Assembly: GCA_027919835.1 (NCBI GenBank)
Contig: JANVFP010000032.1
Location: 1 to 64,000 of the forward strand
Source: Lentinula raphanica
Taxonomy: Eukaryota; Basidiomycota; Agaricomycetes; Agaricales; Omphalotaceae
Direction of reading: 5' to 3'
DNA length: 64,000 nt
Positions within the stretch are counted from its first letter, which is position 1; each line of letters opens with the position of its first letter. This document shows positions 26,068 through 38,400 of this stretch, piece by piece. A program made the translations under genes and the position numbers. The notes beneath the pieces are model-generated. The model was not told the origin of the DNA. It searched no databases and worked only from the letters and a program-made list of their open reading frames with translations.

Positions 26068-26684
26068 CTATAGATAATAATCTGGCTTCCTCGCATTGAT
26101 ACCATACTCTTGCAATGCTGCACTGAGATCGTCCATCGTCAATGTTGTACGCGTCCGATCTTTCAATGATCCCGGACCACCATACAGTGGCTGATTGGCA
26201 CGCGCTCTTCCACCAGCAGCATTTGTTCGGATACGGGCATGCTGAAAGGCGTCAGCGGCGATGTCTGAAACAAATTTCTGTGCAGCGAGGGAGAGGAGAC
26301 GTTTTCTGCAAAACACGGTTGGTGCAAGAGAGACAGATCATAGAGCAAGCATAGCCTACAGTCTCGGATCTTCGCACTCAAAGCCTACTTTCTGTAGATA
26401 ATAGTCTGTCACTTCGTTGGGGATCTAGAAAGTTATATGAGTACAGTGTAAATATGTGCTTGAATTAGAAAGGCACTTACCAACGGCTCATAATCATCCA
26501 GCATGAGCATGAACTCTGCTAATGTTCTGTCCTTTCGAGCATCTTCCGCTGCTTGCCGGGACTGGCTTGACCCTGTTCCGGTGGTTGCATTTGTGGAGGA
26601 TCCTCCAGATGCGGACGATGTACTAGCCACTGGTTGACTAGAGTCGGAGGACAGAGGATATGGCACCAGTGCAGGATCTGACAT
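26068..26684 (-). CDS. TAF10: Transcription initiation factor TFIID subunit 10 (TAF10)
   Basis: The model is complement(join(26068..26305, 26360..26424, 26481..26684)), 168 aa. TAF10 is a histone-fold subunit of TFIID and SAGA. The conserved region runs LAEFMLMLDDYEPL, IPNEVTDYYLQKVGFECEDP, RLLSLAAQKFVSDIAADAF, then TMDDLSAALQEYGINARKPDYYL, which is the family histone fold to its normal C-terminus. A Ser/Thr/Gly-rich disordered N-terminus of about 50 residues precedes it. The stop codon is 36 bp from the stop of the convergent WDR7 homologue, so the 3' UTRs must overlap. Confidence 0.95.
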
Positions 26685-27597
26685 TGTGGTGAGTGGATGT
26701 GGAATAGCGACAAGGGGTAGAGTTCTGGTCGTTGTTCACGACGTGCTTTAAGGGAGTCGCAGACTAAAGTTGTTGAGAAAAGCGCTCGGACAAAGCCAAG
26801 TGACGCTAGTGCACGTGCTATGTGCCAAACAGAGCCAAACAAGCAAACTTTAAAAGTACCAATTTTTGTTTTTTTTTTGTCTCCTCAACGATCCTACGTC
26901 CTCAGGCTTCAAATCAGTTGGCAGTGGCAATCTCTGGTGAGTTTTATCCCCAGTCATAGAACTCTATGCTTCCACTGTTTCCACCGAATGATGTTTGAGG
27001 CATTTGGCTTTATGCATCGTCCGTGTTGTCTTGACGCGAACGTGCACTGCAGAAATTTATCTCAGCTACCTTCGGGCGCAAGCCCGCTACTTCTGAAATG
27101 TTTTTTATTCTTCGTTGATAATATTCTTTGAATGATCAAGTGAACTGAACTATCTTTGAAGGTTCTGCTTTTTGCAGTTGGAACGCGGGATGTGAACGAA
27201 ACTAGAAGTTGAATTTACCTACACACCCTGTAATCGATTTTGTCTATCTTCGCATTGGCCTTCGAAACAATGTTACTACCTTTCGCTATGGAAAACGTTA
27301 CCGTTCTCGCTTTGCTGTTGAAGCCACGGACTCGCTCTAATAATGGAAGCGTTGATAATACACGCTACCGCCATGCTGGTATACGTGGATGCGTAATTAC
27401 GAAGAAGACTTGTAAAGCTAGATAAATACTACGCTACATACATAGAATGAGCAAAAACTTCCACCTTCCTATGAGATCATAGATACCGAAAGGGAATCAA
27501 AACATGATAATAGAACCTGGTTATAAGAGATGTTAGGAAGCATGCATAGGTTGTACACCTGGAGACGTACCGGCACACCGAGTAAGGACTGCATATA
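26685..27597. other. Intergenic, 913 bp
   Basis: This holds the upstream region of TAF10 and the 3' flank of the LRR gene, both on the minus strand. It contains a run of nine T near 26870 and no supported gene or RNA. Confidence 0.6.
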
Positions 27598-30018
27598 CTA
27601 TGAAGGCGATGGCGTCTTCATCTGTGTCTGACTGAATATCTTCAACCAACCATCACCCATATCCTGCTTCAGAGCCTCTATTCTCCTCCTGAACGCATCG
27701 GCCTCATCAACGACCGTGGACCCTGCATCGCTGTCACCAGTGGGAGACTCATACACTGACGCAGACACTCGTGCTCTCCGCGCGGAAGACTTGGTACCAG
27801 GAAAGTTCCGTGAACGTCCAAATGAATTCAAGTGAGGTGTCTTGGAAGAATGATTGGACTTGGGTTGCTGCCCGTTGACAGGTCCCAAGATTGGACTGGA
27901 ATTGTCGTCATCAGATTCAACTGCAGCGAATTCGGATTGGTATCGCGTGTGTCGAGGTTTCCGTTTCGTGTATGAGGATATGGTACCAAAGCGTGGAGAT
28001 TCAGTTTCAAAACGTGCAAGTGACGGTGGAGTAGGTTTGGAAGACGATGCAACTTGTAATGTAGGCTGAGGTTGAGTTTGAGGTTCTGGCATGGTTGAGC
28101 TCGTCGAGGCTTCCTCGAGATCAGCGATATTAGCAGCAGCTGTCGTCGTGGGTGGTAGATCGGGCGGCGTAGCTAATAGTGAAATGAACTGACCGAAAGA
28201 GGGATGGTCTACGGGTCGAGAAGGGTGTGCTCCTCGTTCTTGCTTGTGTTTAGGAGGGCGGGATGAGCCGTTCGATGTCGTTCGTCGATGGTCTGAGCCT
28301 TTGACGGAGGCACTATCGTCACTACCATGATCTTTGTCCAAATCCACGATCCGTTTAAGCTTCTTCTTCCGCGCTTTCCCCCCTACGCCGACTGCACCTA
28401 CAGGCCCGAGCGGTGGAGAGGTGATTGACGTCCCTAGTGATGGTGACGGATGTTTATCGTCTTGTGCAGCTTCTGCAGGTGATAGAGAATGTGTGGACGA
28501 ATGAGGATGAGGATGAGGATGGGTATGGCCAATCGCAATCGTGGGAGGAGAATGAGCGGCTGAAACCGGACGAGATGCAGAAGACTGTTCTGGCGGAGAA
28601 GATGTAAGGTTTCGTTTTTCATAGAACCCCGGCGGACTACCATCGAGCATGATGGTTTTGCCCTCCTTCCAGAAGAAATCGAAGCACTTGACACGATAAT
28701 CTTCTTCGTATTCTGTGAACGGATTGCCTTCGACCCAGACATTTGAGATGTTGGGGAGAGGTGATAGACGGCTAATTTCCGCACTGTCCTCGATGGCGTT
28801 GTGCCGGAGGTCAACACGCTCGAGGGCGTGCAAACGTTCAAGACCGCATATAGACTCAAGCCGGTTGCGGGATAGGTTGATGTAGGTAACTGAACCGAGT
28901 TGCTGATATATGCCTAGGACTGATTCAACCATGTTATCGGAAAGGTTGAGAGATACGAGATTATAGAGGGCACTTAGGCCTTCTGGGATGGAGTTTAAGA
29001 GATTGGAAGAAAGGTCGAGGTGAGTGATGGATGTGAGGTATGGTGTGGTTTCAGGGGAGAAGAATGTAAGGTCGTTTCCGGACAGAGAAAGAAAGCGAAG
29101 AGATGCCCATTTGCGAGATGAGAGTTCAGGTGGTGTCGTAGTAGTTGTTGGTGAGTCGGCCGTCTCTTCGTCTGCGGATTCCGGTACGGTGTCAGGTAGT
29201 TGTGAAGAATAGAACGAGATATTCCTTTCAGGTCCACGAGGTATCCTTCTCATGCGTTGCCTGCTGACACTACCAGCTCTCCTTGCCTGATCGTCGAGTA
29301 CGGCTCCAATAAATATGTCCGAGACATCTTCTAGACCGCTCTTCCTAATCCTGAGACTGATTAAACTCTCAGCAAGTCGGTCCCAACCCAAGAGTGACCT
29401 AGGATCAATATCTGTGCACTCCAGACTTTGTAAGTTCTTGAACGAATCCATGGGAATGGCGTTCTCGTTCGGAGGTTCATTAGCAAGTTCTGCAATTACC
29501 TTCCGAGTAGGAGCGGTAATAGAGAGTGCTGGTAGCTTGGTAAAGCTACTGTAGATGTATTTGAGCTCTGCATCGACACTGAGTGGTTCCGGACGGCCCC
29601 ACCAGCCGACTCCGAGCGAGAGAGCAGAGACAGCAGAAAAGGAGGATCGAAAGGAGGAAAGGGAAAGAGTTTCCGTCTTGTCTGCGTCAGGAAATAGATT
29701 GATATAGCTCAATGGTCGTGAGGGAGAGTCTATTCTGACATCCAGGGTGCCAACGGGTAAATTGAGAGCTTCCAGACGGATGAGGAGGTAGAAGAGACGA
29801 TGGGTATCGATGGTCATAACAACAGACTTTGGTGGAGGTCCACTTGATTCGCTGCCAAACCAAGTCAGAGGATTGTAGAATGCTGCACCGTTGGCCTTTT
29901 CTGCTGGTCGCCGGGGGCGTGGACGACGAACGAAGCCCAATTCGGCCAAATTCCGTTCATTGGTCCTGATGAAGTTTGCTATTCGTCGTATGTATTCATC
30001 CCCAGGCTCATTCTGCAT
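27598..30018 (-). CDS. Leucine-rich repeat protein, SDS22/STK11IP-like architecture
   Basis: A single uninterrupted exon of 806 codons, unusual in this intron-rich window. The N-terminal half (residues 1-300) is a conserved region without a motif I can name (FYNPLTWFGSES, SVVMTIDTHRLFYLLIRLEALNLPVGTLDV). About five leucine-rich repeats follow at roughly residues 310-430 (LRFLSLSGNDL, ITHLDLSSNLLNSIP, LVSLNLSDNMV, VTYINLSRNRL, LERVDLRHNAI) and a capping region (NVWVEGNPFTEYEEDYRV). The C-terminal 350 residues are disordered, with basic KARKKKLKR and a short acidic stretch. The order resembles fungal LRR proteins related to STK11-interacting protein, but that assignment is from memory of the layout and unproven. 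Confidence 0.85.
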   Translation of the reverse strand: MQNEPGDEYIRRIANFIRTNERNLAELGFVRRPRPRRPAEKANGAAFYNPLTWFGSESSGPPPKSVVMTIDTHRLFYLLIRLEALNLPVGTLDVRIDSPSRPLSYINLFPDADKTETLSLSSFRSSFSAVSALSLGVGWWGRPEPLSVDAELKYIYSSFTKLPALSITAPTRKVIAELANEPPNENAIPMDSFKNLQSLECTDIDPRSLLGWDRLAESLISLRIRKSGLEDVSDIFIGAVLDDQARRAGSVSRQRMRRIPRGPERNISFYSSQLPDTVPESADEETADSPTTTTTPPELSSRKWASLRFLSLSGNDLTFFSPETTPYLTSITHLDLSSNLLNSIPEGLSALYNLVSLNLSDNMVESVLGIYQQLGSVTYINLSRNRLESICGLERLHALERVDLRHNAIEDSAEISRLSPLPNISNVWVEGNPFTEYEEDYRVKCFDFFWKEGKTIMLDGSPPGFYEKRNLTSSPPEQSSASRPVSAAHSPPTIAIGHTHPHPHPHSSTHSLSPAEAAQDDKHPSPSLGTSITSPPLGPVGAVGVGGKARKKKLKRIVDLDKDHGSDDSASVKGSDHRRTTSNGSSRPPKHKQERGAHPSRPVDHPSFGQFISLLATPPDLPPTTTAAANIADLEEASTSSTMPEPQTQPQPTLQVASSSKPTPPSLARFETESPRFGTISSYTKRKPRHTRYQSEFAAVESDDDNSSPILGPVNGQQPKSNHSSKTPHLNSFGRSRNFPGTKSSARRARVSASVYESPTGDSDAGSTVVDEADAFRRRIEALKQDMGDGWLKIFSQTQMKTPSPS

Positions 30019-30219
30019 CTTTCTAAAGTGAATGAGAGATTATTGAAAGGTTGTAAGAGAGCAAGTGGACTTGCCATGAACCGTATTGAACGTGCTGAGT
30101 GGAGAAAGACGACATCAGGTCACATGCTTCAAAGGGCACAAGCCTTACGCGTCTTCTCAGTACGTCCATCTCCTCATTTCTCTCACTCTTCTAGCTCATC
30201 GTTCTTCTCAGTTTTCACG
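30019..30219. promoter_or_regulatory. Putative bidirectional promoter, LRR gene / RAD23
   Basis: 201 bp separate divergent start codons. CT-rich stretches (TCTCACTCTTCTAGCTC) precede the RAD23 ATG, as is common for fungal transcription start regions. Its shared use is inferred from position. Confidence 0.35.
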
Positions 30220-31712
30220 ATGAAAGTCACCGTCAAGACAACCTCACAAAAAGTTTTCAACGTCCGTATCCCTTTGACTTTACTTCACTATCTTGCCACA
30301 CTCAGTTATCGCATCTCTAGATCGACGCTGAGGCCACAGAAACCATCGGTGCTATCAAAGCAAAGATTGAGCAATATCACGGATTCCAAGCTTCTTCTCA
30401 AAAGGTCATATATGCTGGTTAGTATCTTTCGAATAGTGACTGGATTCTACTGATATCATCTTTTTCCAGGCAAGATTCTTACTGACGATAAAACTCTTGA
30501 ATCATGTGGCTTCAAAGAGAAGGATTTTTTGGTAGTCATGGTCACAAAGGTGTTTTTCTAAAAGTATCTTCAGATCGTCATGCTCATCAGGTCTTCAAAG
30601 CCCAAACCATTCTCGTCGGATTTCGATGGCGATCGTATGCCCGTTATAGTACCAAGTCCTTCTCCAACTCCTGCCGCCGGTCCTGCGCCAACTGATGATG
30701 CTCCTGCCGATACGCCTCCAGCTCCGTCTCCAGCTCCAGTTCCAGCTGCATCGTCTTCAACCGCCACCGAAACTCCCGCAGCTGGTAGCTCTTTCCTTAC
30801 TGGTTCTGCGCTGCAAACTTCCATCCAGAGCATGATTGATATGGGTTTCGAGCGCGAACAGGTCATGCGTGCTCTCAGAGCAAGTTTCAACAACCCAGAA
30901 CGGGCCGTAGAGTATTTGATGACTGTACGCCACTCTATCTTTCGTACTAACCATCTTGCCTAACTTGTTTTATTCTGGTTTTGTAGGGTATTCCGGCTCA
31001 TCTTGAAGCGGAAGCTGCTGGATCTGCTGCTGCTGCTGGACCTCGATCGCCAGCTCCTGCTGCACCGACCACTCCGGCTGCAGCTGCAGCTACACCTGCC
31101 GCCCCTGCCCCTGCGCCACCATCCAACCAACCTCAGAACTTATTCCAGGTGAGAACCCCCATAGTCATTTCTGCCAAAGTTATCGGTTTTCAACGTTTGC
31201 ATCTGTAGCTTGCTCAGCAACAGCAGCAGCAACAAAGTACTGGTGCTGGCCGCGGTGTAGGTGCAGGTGCCGGTGCTGGCGGAGGTCCACAACTCGACTT
31301 GGCTGCATTAGCCAGCTCCCCTCAAATGCAACAACTTCGCCAACACTTGGCTTCAAACCCAGAGGCTATCCAGCCCCTGATCCAATCTCTCGCCGCTCAA
31401 AATCCCGGACTCGCACAATTACTTGCCGCGAACCCAGATGCACTTGCGAACCTGTTTGGCGGTGATCTTGAAGGCGAGGATGGAGACTTGCCACCTGGTG
31501 CTCAGGTGGTCAGTGTGACTGAGGAAGAAAGAGCGGCTATCGAACGGGTGAGCTGAGCCATGATTTCTTTGACTTGATTTCTAAATAATCTGCCTTCCTA
31601 GTTGGAAGCGCTCGGATTCTCTCGGCAAGCTGCCATTGAAGCGTACTTTGCGTGTGACAAGAATGAAGATCTCGCCGCAAATTATCTATTCGACATGGGA
31701 AATGACGACTGA
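30220..31712 (+). CDS. RAD23: UV excision repair protein RAD23
   Basis: The model is join(30220..30261, 30321..30417, 30470..30549, 30601..30924, 30987..31148, 31209..31547, 31602..31712), 384 aa. All four family domains appear in order. An N-terminal ubiquitin-like domain comes first ([15 protein letters not shown] to FLVVMVTK). UBA1 follows ([20 protein letters not shown]). The Rad4/XPC-binding domain comes next ([36 protein letters not shown]), and UBA2 reaches the C-terminus ([20 protein letters not shown]). Linkers are Ala/Pro-rich and one has a seven-Gln run. RAD23 binds Rad4 in nucleotide excision repair and shuttles ubiquitylated proteins to the proteasome. The first intron has the weak donor GTCCGT, and intron 3 ends at AAAG rather than CAG. 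Confidence 0.95.
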
Positions 31713-32237
31713 TCGATATTGGATGATACAGGTGGCTATCTTGCACTTGACTGTTTGAACTTCGTAAATCGGATGAAATGTATGATATATGCTAAGTATA
31801 ACACCTTTCCTCTTTCTTTTCCTCCGCGTGTATTCGCTTCTGGAAGAATTGAAGACCACTCGTTGTAACAGTAATCTTCTTTCCAAGCTGCCTGAGGAGG
31901 TCGGACCGTTATTCTTTGTACACGTGCACGTTCGTGAAAATGACAAAGTATACGCGCTGGTAAGTCGAACTTTTCCAACCTAACAATTTTACAGCGTATT
32001 GCAAAATTTACTTCCAACAAACGTGCGGTTCCTCTGGCTTCGTGCTCCTTTGTGCTTGGTATGCTCTGCAATCCGATTGGGCCACAACCAAAAATTCTGG
32101 ACGTTCTTTGCGATTCACAAAGTGCCCTGGATGGCAAGCGATGTGAATTCATGAACATCTAGTAGCGTTCAGGAGCAGTTAAAAGCTTTCACTTCGAAAA
32201 GGCGTATTTTTTTCCTCAGTCTCAATATACACGCTCA
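31713..32237. other. Intergenic, 525 bp
   Basis: This lies between two plus-strand genes. I see no open frame of interest, RNA gene or repeat. Confidence 0.6.
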
Positions 32238-35200
32238 ATGCTTACTTTACTTGCCCATCTTTCGGGTTCAATTCCGACATCGTTCTCGCTCCTCTCTACC
32301 AGCTATCAGGCAGCAGGCGCGGTGGTGATCATAACCTTCCTGGTGTTGTTCACCGTGTCAAGTTTGATGCCCCAGCTGACGTTCATCTGGTATTGTTTTA
32401 TCCGTCCTCTAACGGGAGCCAAAGACCAGAAAGCGCGTCTCGACAAGGTAAACAGACTTTCTTGTTCCCATTGAGTGTCTATTTTGATTGTTTCTCCACG
32501 TAGTTCTACGAAGGTCAAGCAGACGTATACGATGCTACTCGCAGAGGTCTACTTCGTGGCCGAAAGACCATGCTCAATCTCTCAGCCGGGCATCTACGTA
32601 CCCTCCGTGCCAACTGTCCAGACAAACGTCTTGTCTGGGTCGATATCGGTGGTGGAACGGGACACAACATTGAACTGATGGATCAGTTCTTTCCTATATC
32701 CTCCTTCGACGCCGTTTACCTGATTGACCTTTGCGAGCCATTGCTCCAGGTAGCTCGGAAGCGATTCGCCACAAAAGGCTGGAGCAACGTGCATATCCTC
32801 TGCCAAGACGCTTCTGATTTTGTCCTACCTGAGTGGCAAGAGTCGTCGTCGTCCGACTCCGTCGACCCGAAAGGAAGTGTCGGTTTCGTCACTCTCAGCT
32901 ATTCTCTTTCTATGGTGAGTACTTTAGCGCCCCATGTTATAGATAGAGTTCCTTATCATCTTATCATCCACCCTTCAACTCACTCCGAACGAACGTTTGC
33001 TTATTTTTTTCTCAGATCCCCAATTTCTATACCCTCCTGGACCGGATTGATTACGTGCTGTCCCCTCAAGAAGGATTGCTTGGTGTCGTTGATTTTTATA
33101 CTGCCGGGAAGAACACTTCTCTCCATGAAAAGGCCATCGGTGGGGAGAGTAAAGAATGTGGCTGGCTTTCCCGGTGGTTCTGGCAAATCTGGTTTGACTT
33201 TGATAATGTTCGCATTCTATCTTCCGTTATATGCAATGTTATTGATGATTGCCACATAGGTTCACCTTAGCCCCGCCAGAAGGTCATATCTGGAGTACAG
33301 GTTCGGAACAGTGAGCGTATTCTCTCAGAATCATTCTCGCCGGTCCATTCACCGTATTCTCTGTCCGCATAGATCAAGAGCTATAATGGGCGCAATCGTT
33401 TTGTCCTCCCGTTTATCATCAGAATGTATGCATTTCCGTCAATCGTGCTTTTGATCATAATCAAACTCTTCCATGCATAGTCCTTATTATATCTGGCTCG
33501 GACGCCCCCGCACTGCCGATATCTCCAGAACCTGCCATGCCTTCGAGATCGAGGGCGGAAATACAGTTGGGAACTGTTCTCCTGCATCCTCATACAACGG
33601 GGTCAAGGGAATTGATCCGACCCTCGAAATACCTCCCCTCGAGCTAGGGTCCCCCATCATGAAGCAACACGCCGAATTCAGCAATGCCGTAGTCGTTAAT
33701 ATTACCCCTCCTCTAAGCTCGTTCCATTATCAAGTGAACAAGGTTGGATGAGTTTCCAAAGCCTATCACAGATGATCAAACTCACGATCTTCACTTTCAT
33801 CCGAAGCCCTGGAGACTCCCCTATTATGAGCATGCTGTTCACAAAGAGTTTAGAACGTTCGTCTATTCGTTCACATGGGTAAGGTTTTTCTTCCGATAGG
33901 TATTGATTTGTAGGGAAAGTTGATGCTTGGCTTTCGACACAGGAGGATCCATACGTCGATGTCCAGCATTTGCAACTCACCAAAAACGATTCAATGTTCG
34001 TCATAACTTCGGCTGGGGACAATGCATTGCATTATGCTATAGCGGCCAATCCTCGCAGAGTGAGAAGGTCTTCCGATACCGAAGCATCATATCAAACTAA
34101 AGCCCTTCTAGATTCACTGTGTCGACATGAATCCTTGGTGAGTGATCTACAAATTCTAGATCCAAGAACAGCATTCATCGAGTTCGAGCAGCCAGGGCCA
34201 TTTACTTGAACTCAAACTCGCCGCCATCCAGAGCCTGGACTACGCAGATTTCTTCGCTCTATTCGGCAAAGGCTATCACGTTAACTTCCGTTCCCTCCTT
34301 GACTCTAAGATCGCTCCTCACCTCTCTTCAAGCGCGTATCAGTTCTGGAGGATCAATCTAGAGGCATTCACCACACCCACCAAACCATTCTACCTCCACG
34401 GCTACAGCGGCTGGGCTCTTCGATTTGCCCGAATCATCTTCAGAATGGCTGGAGTCTCGAAAGACGTTGAACGGTTATGCGAATGCGAGACTTTGGACGA
34501 GCAGGTCCAGATCTGGCAGCAGAAGATACGACCCGTGATACTGAACCCAGCCATCGTGGCGCTGATGAGAAACCCAGTGTTCTGCTGGAACGCGTTGGGC
34601 GTACCGATGAATCAGCGCAAGATGTTGCTCGATGAGGGTCAGTTGTATAAACATCTAAAAAACGTCAAGGACTCTCTCAACGGTTCGTTCTCAGGAAGTG
34701 TTTACAACTATGTGAGGGATACATTGGATCCTTTATTATCAACATATCTGTTGAAGACAGAAAATTATTTCTATTTGCTGGTGGGTTCCCTTCGGTCCAA
34801 GGGCCAGAACCTTGACAACACCGTTTCTCACAACCGTGACAGTGTCTATTGGGTCATTATACACATGCCTCATGCCCTGCGTATCTCACGCGTTCTGGTT
34901 TCGAAACCCTGAAAGCCAAAGGAGGAAATGCATTGAACTCCTTCCGGTTGCATACGGACTCGATATACAAGTGAGTTCTCGAGACAAACAACATTCGTCA
35001 CCAACTGTTTCATTCCCAGCGTTCTTCGAGGGTTGAACACTTCTTCTCTGACCCGAGTTCTCATCATGGACCATCTTGATTGGTTCAAAGTTGATTCTGA
35101 AAGCGTGGATCAAGAGATTGTCCAATTGGCGCGGGTTGTGACTTCCGGTGGACTGGTATTTTGGAGGTCTGCCGCTAAGTATCCATGGTACAACAAGATC

Positions 35201-35371
35201 CTCGAACGTGCAGGTTTTCATGTTGAACCTGTCGTGATTCGAAAAGGTCCTGAGGTCGCTCTGGATAGGGTGAACATGTAAGTGCTCGTTTGACTTCCGA
35301 GTGCATTTGTCAGGCCTCACACAGCTAAACTTAATAGGTATGCATCATTTTGGAGAGGAACCAAGATTTAG
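32238..35371 (+). CDS. BTA1: Betaine lipid (DGTS) synthase
   Basis: The model is join(32238..32447, 32504..32914, 33016..33207, 33260..33310, 33373..33425, 33481..33742, 33807..33878, 33943..34059, 34112..34137, 34192..34780, 34843..34970, 35020..35277, 35338..35371), 800 aa, 13 exons; exon 9 is only 26 nt. The N-terminus has a membrane segment (AAGAVVIITFLVLFTVSSL). A SAM methyltransferase half follows (motif I VWVDIGGGTGHN; FDAVYLIDLCEPLL), corresponding to bacterial BtaB. The C-terminal half is the BtaA-like DUF3419 domain (FVYSFTWEDPYVDVQHLQL, DSMFVITSAGDNALHY, HLLELKLAAIQSLDY). The fungal and algal fusion enzyme makes diacylglyceryl-trimethylhomoserine from diacylglycerol and SAM in the ER, a phosphorus-free replacement for phosphatidylcholine. 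Two introns have weak signals (donor GTTCGC at 33208; acceptor CGAAG at 33806). Confidence 0.93.
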
Positions 35372-35491
35372 AAGGAGCAACCATACATATGTACAGTCGT
35401 CTCTAGAGACTGCTCTATTCTGCTAAGTACAAGCCAAGACTCAATCCGCGTAACAGTAGTAAAAGATGGTTTGAAATCACGACCAACAAAA

Positions 35492-38400
35492 TCACTTCTT
35501 CGTCTTTCCCTTCGTCGTAGCACCTTTCTTCTTCGAAGTTTGAATGAGTTTGTCATGACTGATATCTTCGTTGTCTTGGGTATTCTTTTCATCGTCAGAG
35601 GCTTCGTCTACAATTTCATCGAACTACAAGTGATTTAGAAGATCAGAGTCGACGTTAGAAGTACATATACTCACATCGAACGCCTCCTCAAGATCAGGAA
35701 CTTGTTCAGCAACAAGTTTCTTGGGAGCTTTTCCAAGGTCCGTGGCCTTATGGAAGGGGATAGGATGCTCAGAAGAATTATATCTATTAAAAACATGTTC
35801 ACAATCAAAGCCATTGGTTCTTGAGCAGCGTGACACGTACTTTCTGGTGAACGCAGTCTTGGTCGCTGCCGAGACCTTCTTCAGTATGAGTTCATCTTTC
35901 TGTTCTCCCACTCCGAGTTCCACAATAGTGTCCCAATCGTCTTTTGATAGATAGTATTCGTCCATGTGTTCGATGATAGCATCCACGGCACCCTGAGCAC
36001 GATACCATTAATTAAGGGACCTTCATTGTGAGTGATACATACCGATCCTTCTTCCACTAATGGTCGGACAATATGTGGATGCAAAGCTGGTATATACGAT
36101 TGCCGAATCTCGTTCTTGTCTCCCGAAACCTTCAGACGCATGCGCACCTGGACATCGCCAAGTTGACGATTCAATTTGTTCTGCTTTGAGTTCTGACCGA
36201 GCCATCTGAGAAGGGGGTAAGCTAGGAGAAACTGACAGCCAGATCAGCTACTCACTGAGGGAAGGACATCGAATTTGGACCCCCAAAATGCACACCAGTA
36301 CCATAAACGAAGGATGCCGGTCTAATCGTAGAGCACACAGCGTGCAGTGGCATTAGAGACCAATGCTGTTCAGGTCTGTAGGATATTCGATAAGACACAA
36401 GAATGGACCTATTCACATTGGACCCTACCCATGTATCATACCATCCACTAGATCACCGTCAGAGATCGAGGAGGCTGCCTGATCCATCAACATCAGCCTT
36501 CTAAGCTCCTTTTCAGGTCCCTGTTCATTTCTAGTTCTCGCAGGTTCACTCTTCAAGTAGTTTTCCTTGAAATGAATTGCATCAGCCCGACAGATCGATT
36601 GCGATGGAATGTACTCACTTGTATGAAGAGGGGAACAAAAGAATGATCTTGGAAGTATAATTCCATCTTGTCACCTAATGACTCTCGCGCCGTGTGAGAG
36701 AAAAGGTAGGGCCCCAGGATTTTGGATGTCAAATCGAATGGGCTCATTATTGTATACTTTTCGTTCATCTTGGACCTGCTCGTGGGTGAGCATTGTATAG
36801 AGGAGTTTTTCATAGAATTCCTTACAATTCTTTCCCTTCGTCGAAGCTCAAGGAGTCACTTTGCAATTTCACAGTTGAAAGAATGTTCAGGACTTGTCGA
36901 ATATCGGACTGAGCTCCTGCGATCAGTTGGTCAATGACGTTGGCAGGGATCTTCATCTTTTCCCTGTAGCATGTCTATGAGAAGAATGCGGGCATTAGCG
37001 AACAGGTACACCAACCGATAAACAATTGACAGTATTCGTGAGCGTATCATCGAAGCTTGAGGCCTAATGGTCTTCAGTAATTGACTCTAGTGAGTCCACC
37101 ATTACTCACTTCTGGAATGTAAGGCTATAAGTTGTGCTCATGAGAGGCTTAAGCTTCTGGGCTTGTCTATCGTTTGCGATACAGATAATAGGGATCTGAA
37201 AGGAAGATGAACTTTTGAATCGATCGCTAAGATGCAAACACACTTTGGTTTTCTTGATCAGGGCATTCAAAGCACCGACACCACCTCTATCGCCAGCGGA
37301 CATACCGTCAACCTCGTCCATAATCAAGCAGGTTCGATCTGTGATTAATGAGCTCTCAGAATCAGAGGCTGACTGGAAAAGTAAAGTCAGAATTGAAGCG
37401 AAAGCGGCCAAAACACATACTTTGCTGCCTGTGATAAAACTATCCAAAGACCTGTTGTTGATGTTCATGCCGTTCTGAAAAGCAAATCAATATGGGTCCA
37501 AACATGATGCTACAAACACACTTCGACAAGCTTCTTGCTTCTGGTATCGCTGGCGTTCAGTTCAATTGGTGTATAGCCAGCAAGTTTAGCACATAGATGG
37601 GCACTTGTAGTCTTTCCGATACCCGGGGAACCACTAATCAGAACAGCGCGATACATGTTCATGCCATTCTTTCCAGGCTTCTTGAAACTATTCTTATAGC
37701 TTTGAGGCCTGAGGGACTAATTCGGTAACAGGCACGTCGGGATAGAAAGTTAACGCACCAATCTTTCAACCAGAGTTCCAGTTTTTCGACGACATTTTTA
37801 TTTCCACATATCTCTTTCAAAGACTTGGGAGCATATCGCGTAGTCCATAGCTGCGAGGAGGGATCGGTAATTTTCGATGAACTAATGCGGAGTGTTTTAA
37901 TTTGCGGAGTCACAGTAATCGTATGGCCTGAGCGAACCTAGTTCGAGCCTCCTTCTCATTCTTTTCCATTTCTTTAGCGGCGTCTCTGATGGCCTTTTGT
38001 TCTTTCTCCATTTTCTTTTTAGTTTTCTCGTCAAGGCCTTTTCCATTGCCCTTGCGTGTAGCGATCAGATTGAGGAATTGATCCTCATTGAGGGTTTTGA
38101 GACCATGCTTCTCGATGGCCTTGAGTTTGGACGGACCTGCCTCCTCACCCAATACGACATAATTGGTCTTTGAGGAGGGTTGACCGACTACCCGCCTGTG
38201 CATTGTTAGGCCTGTGAAAACATGATGATATAGAGAACTCACCCTCCAAACCGCTTCGCGATATCCACAGCCTCATCTCTTGAGAAACTACTGAGCTCGC
38301 CAGTGAACACGAAGGACAATCCCATCAAGCAATTATCCTCTCCATCTGGTACACTCTTACTTCCAGGGGCAACAGGCCCTCGGGCTTTGGCAGCTTTCAT

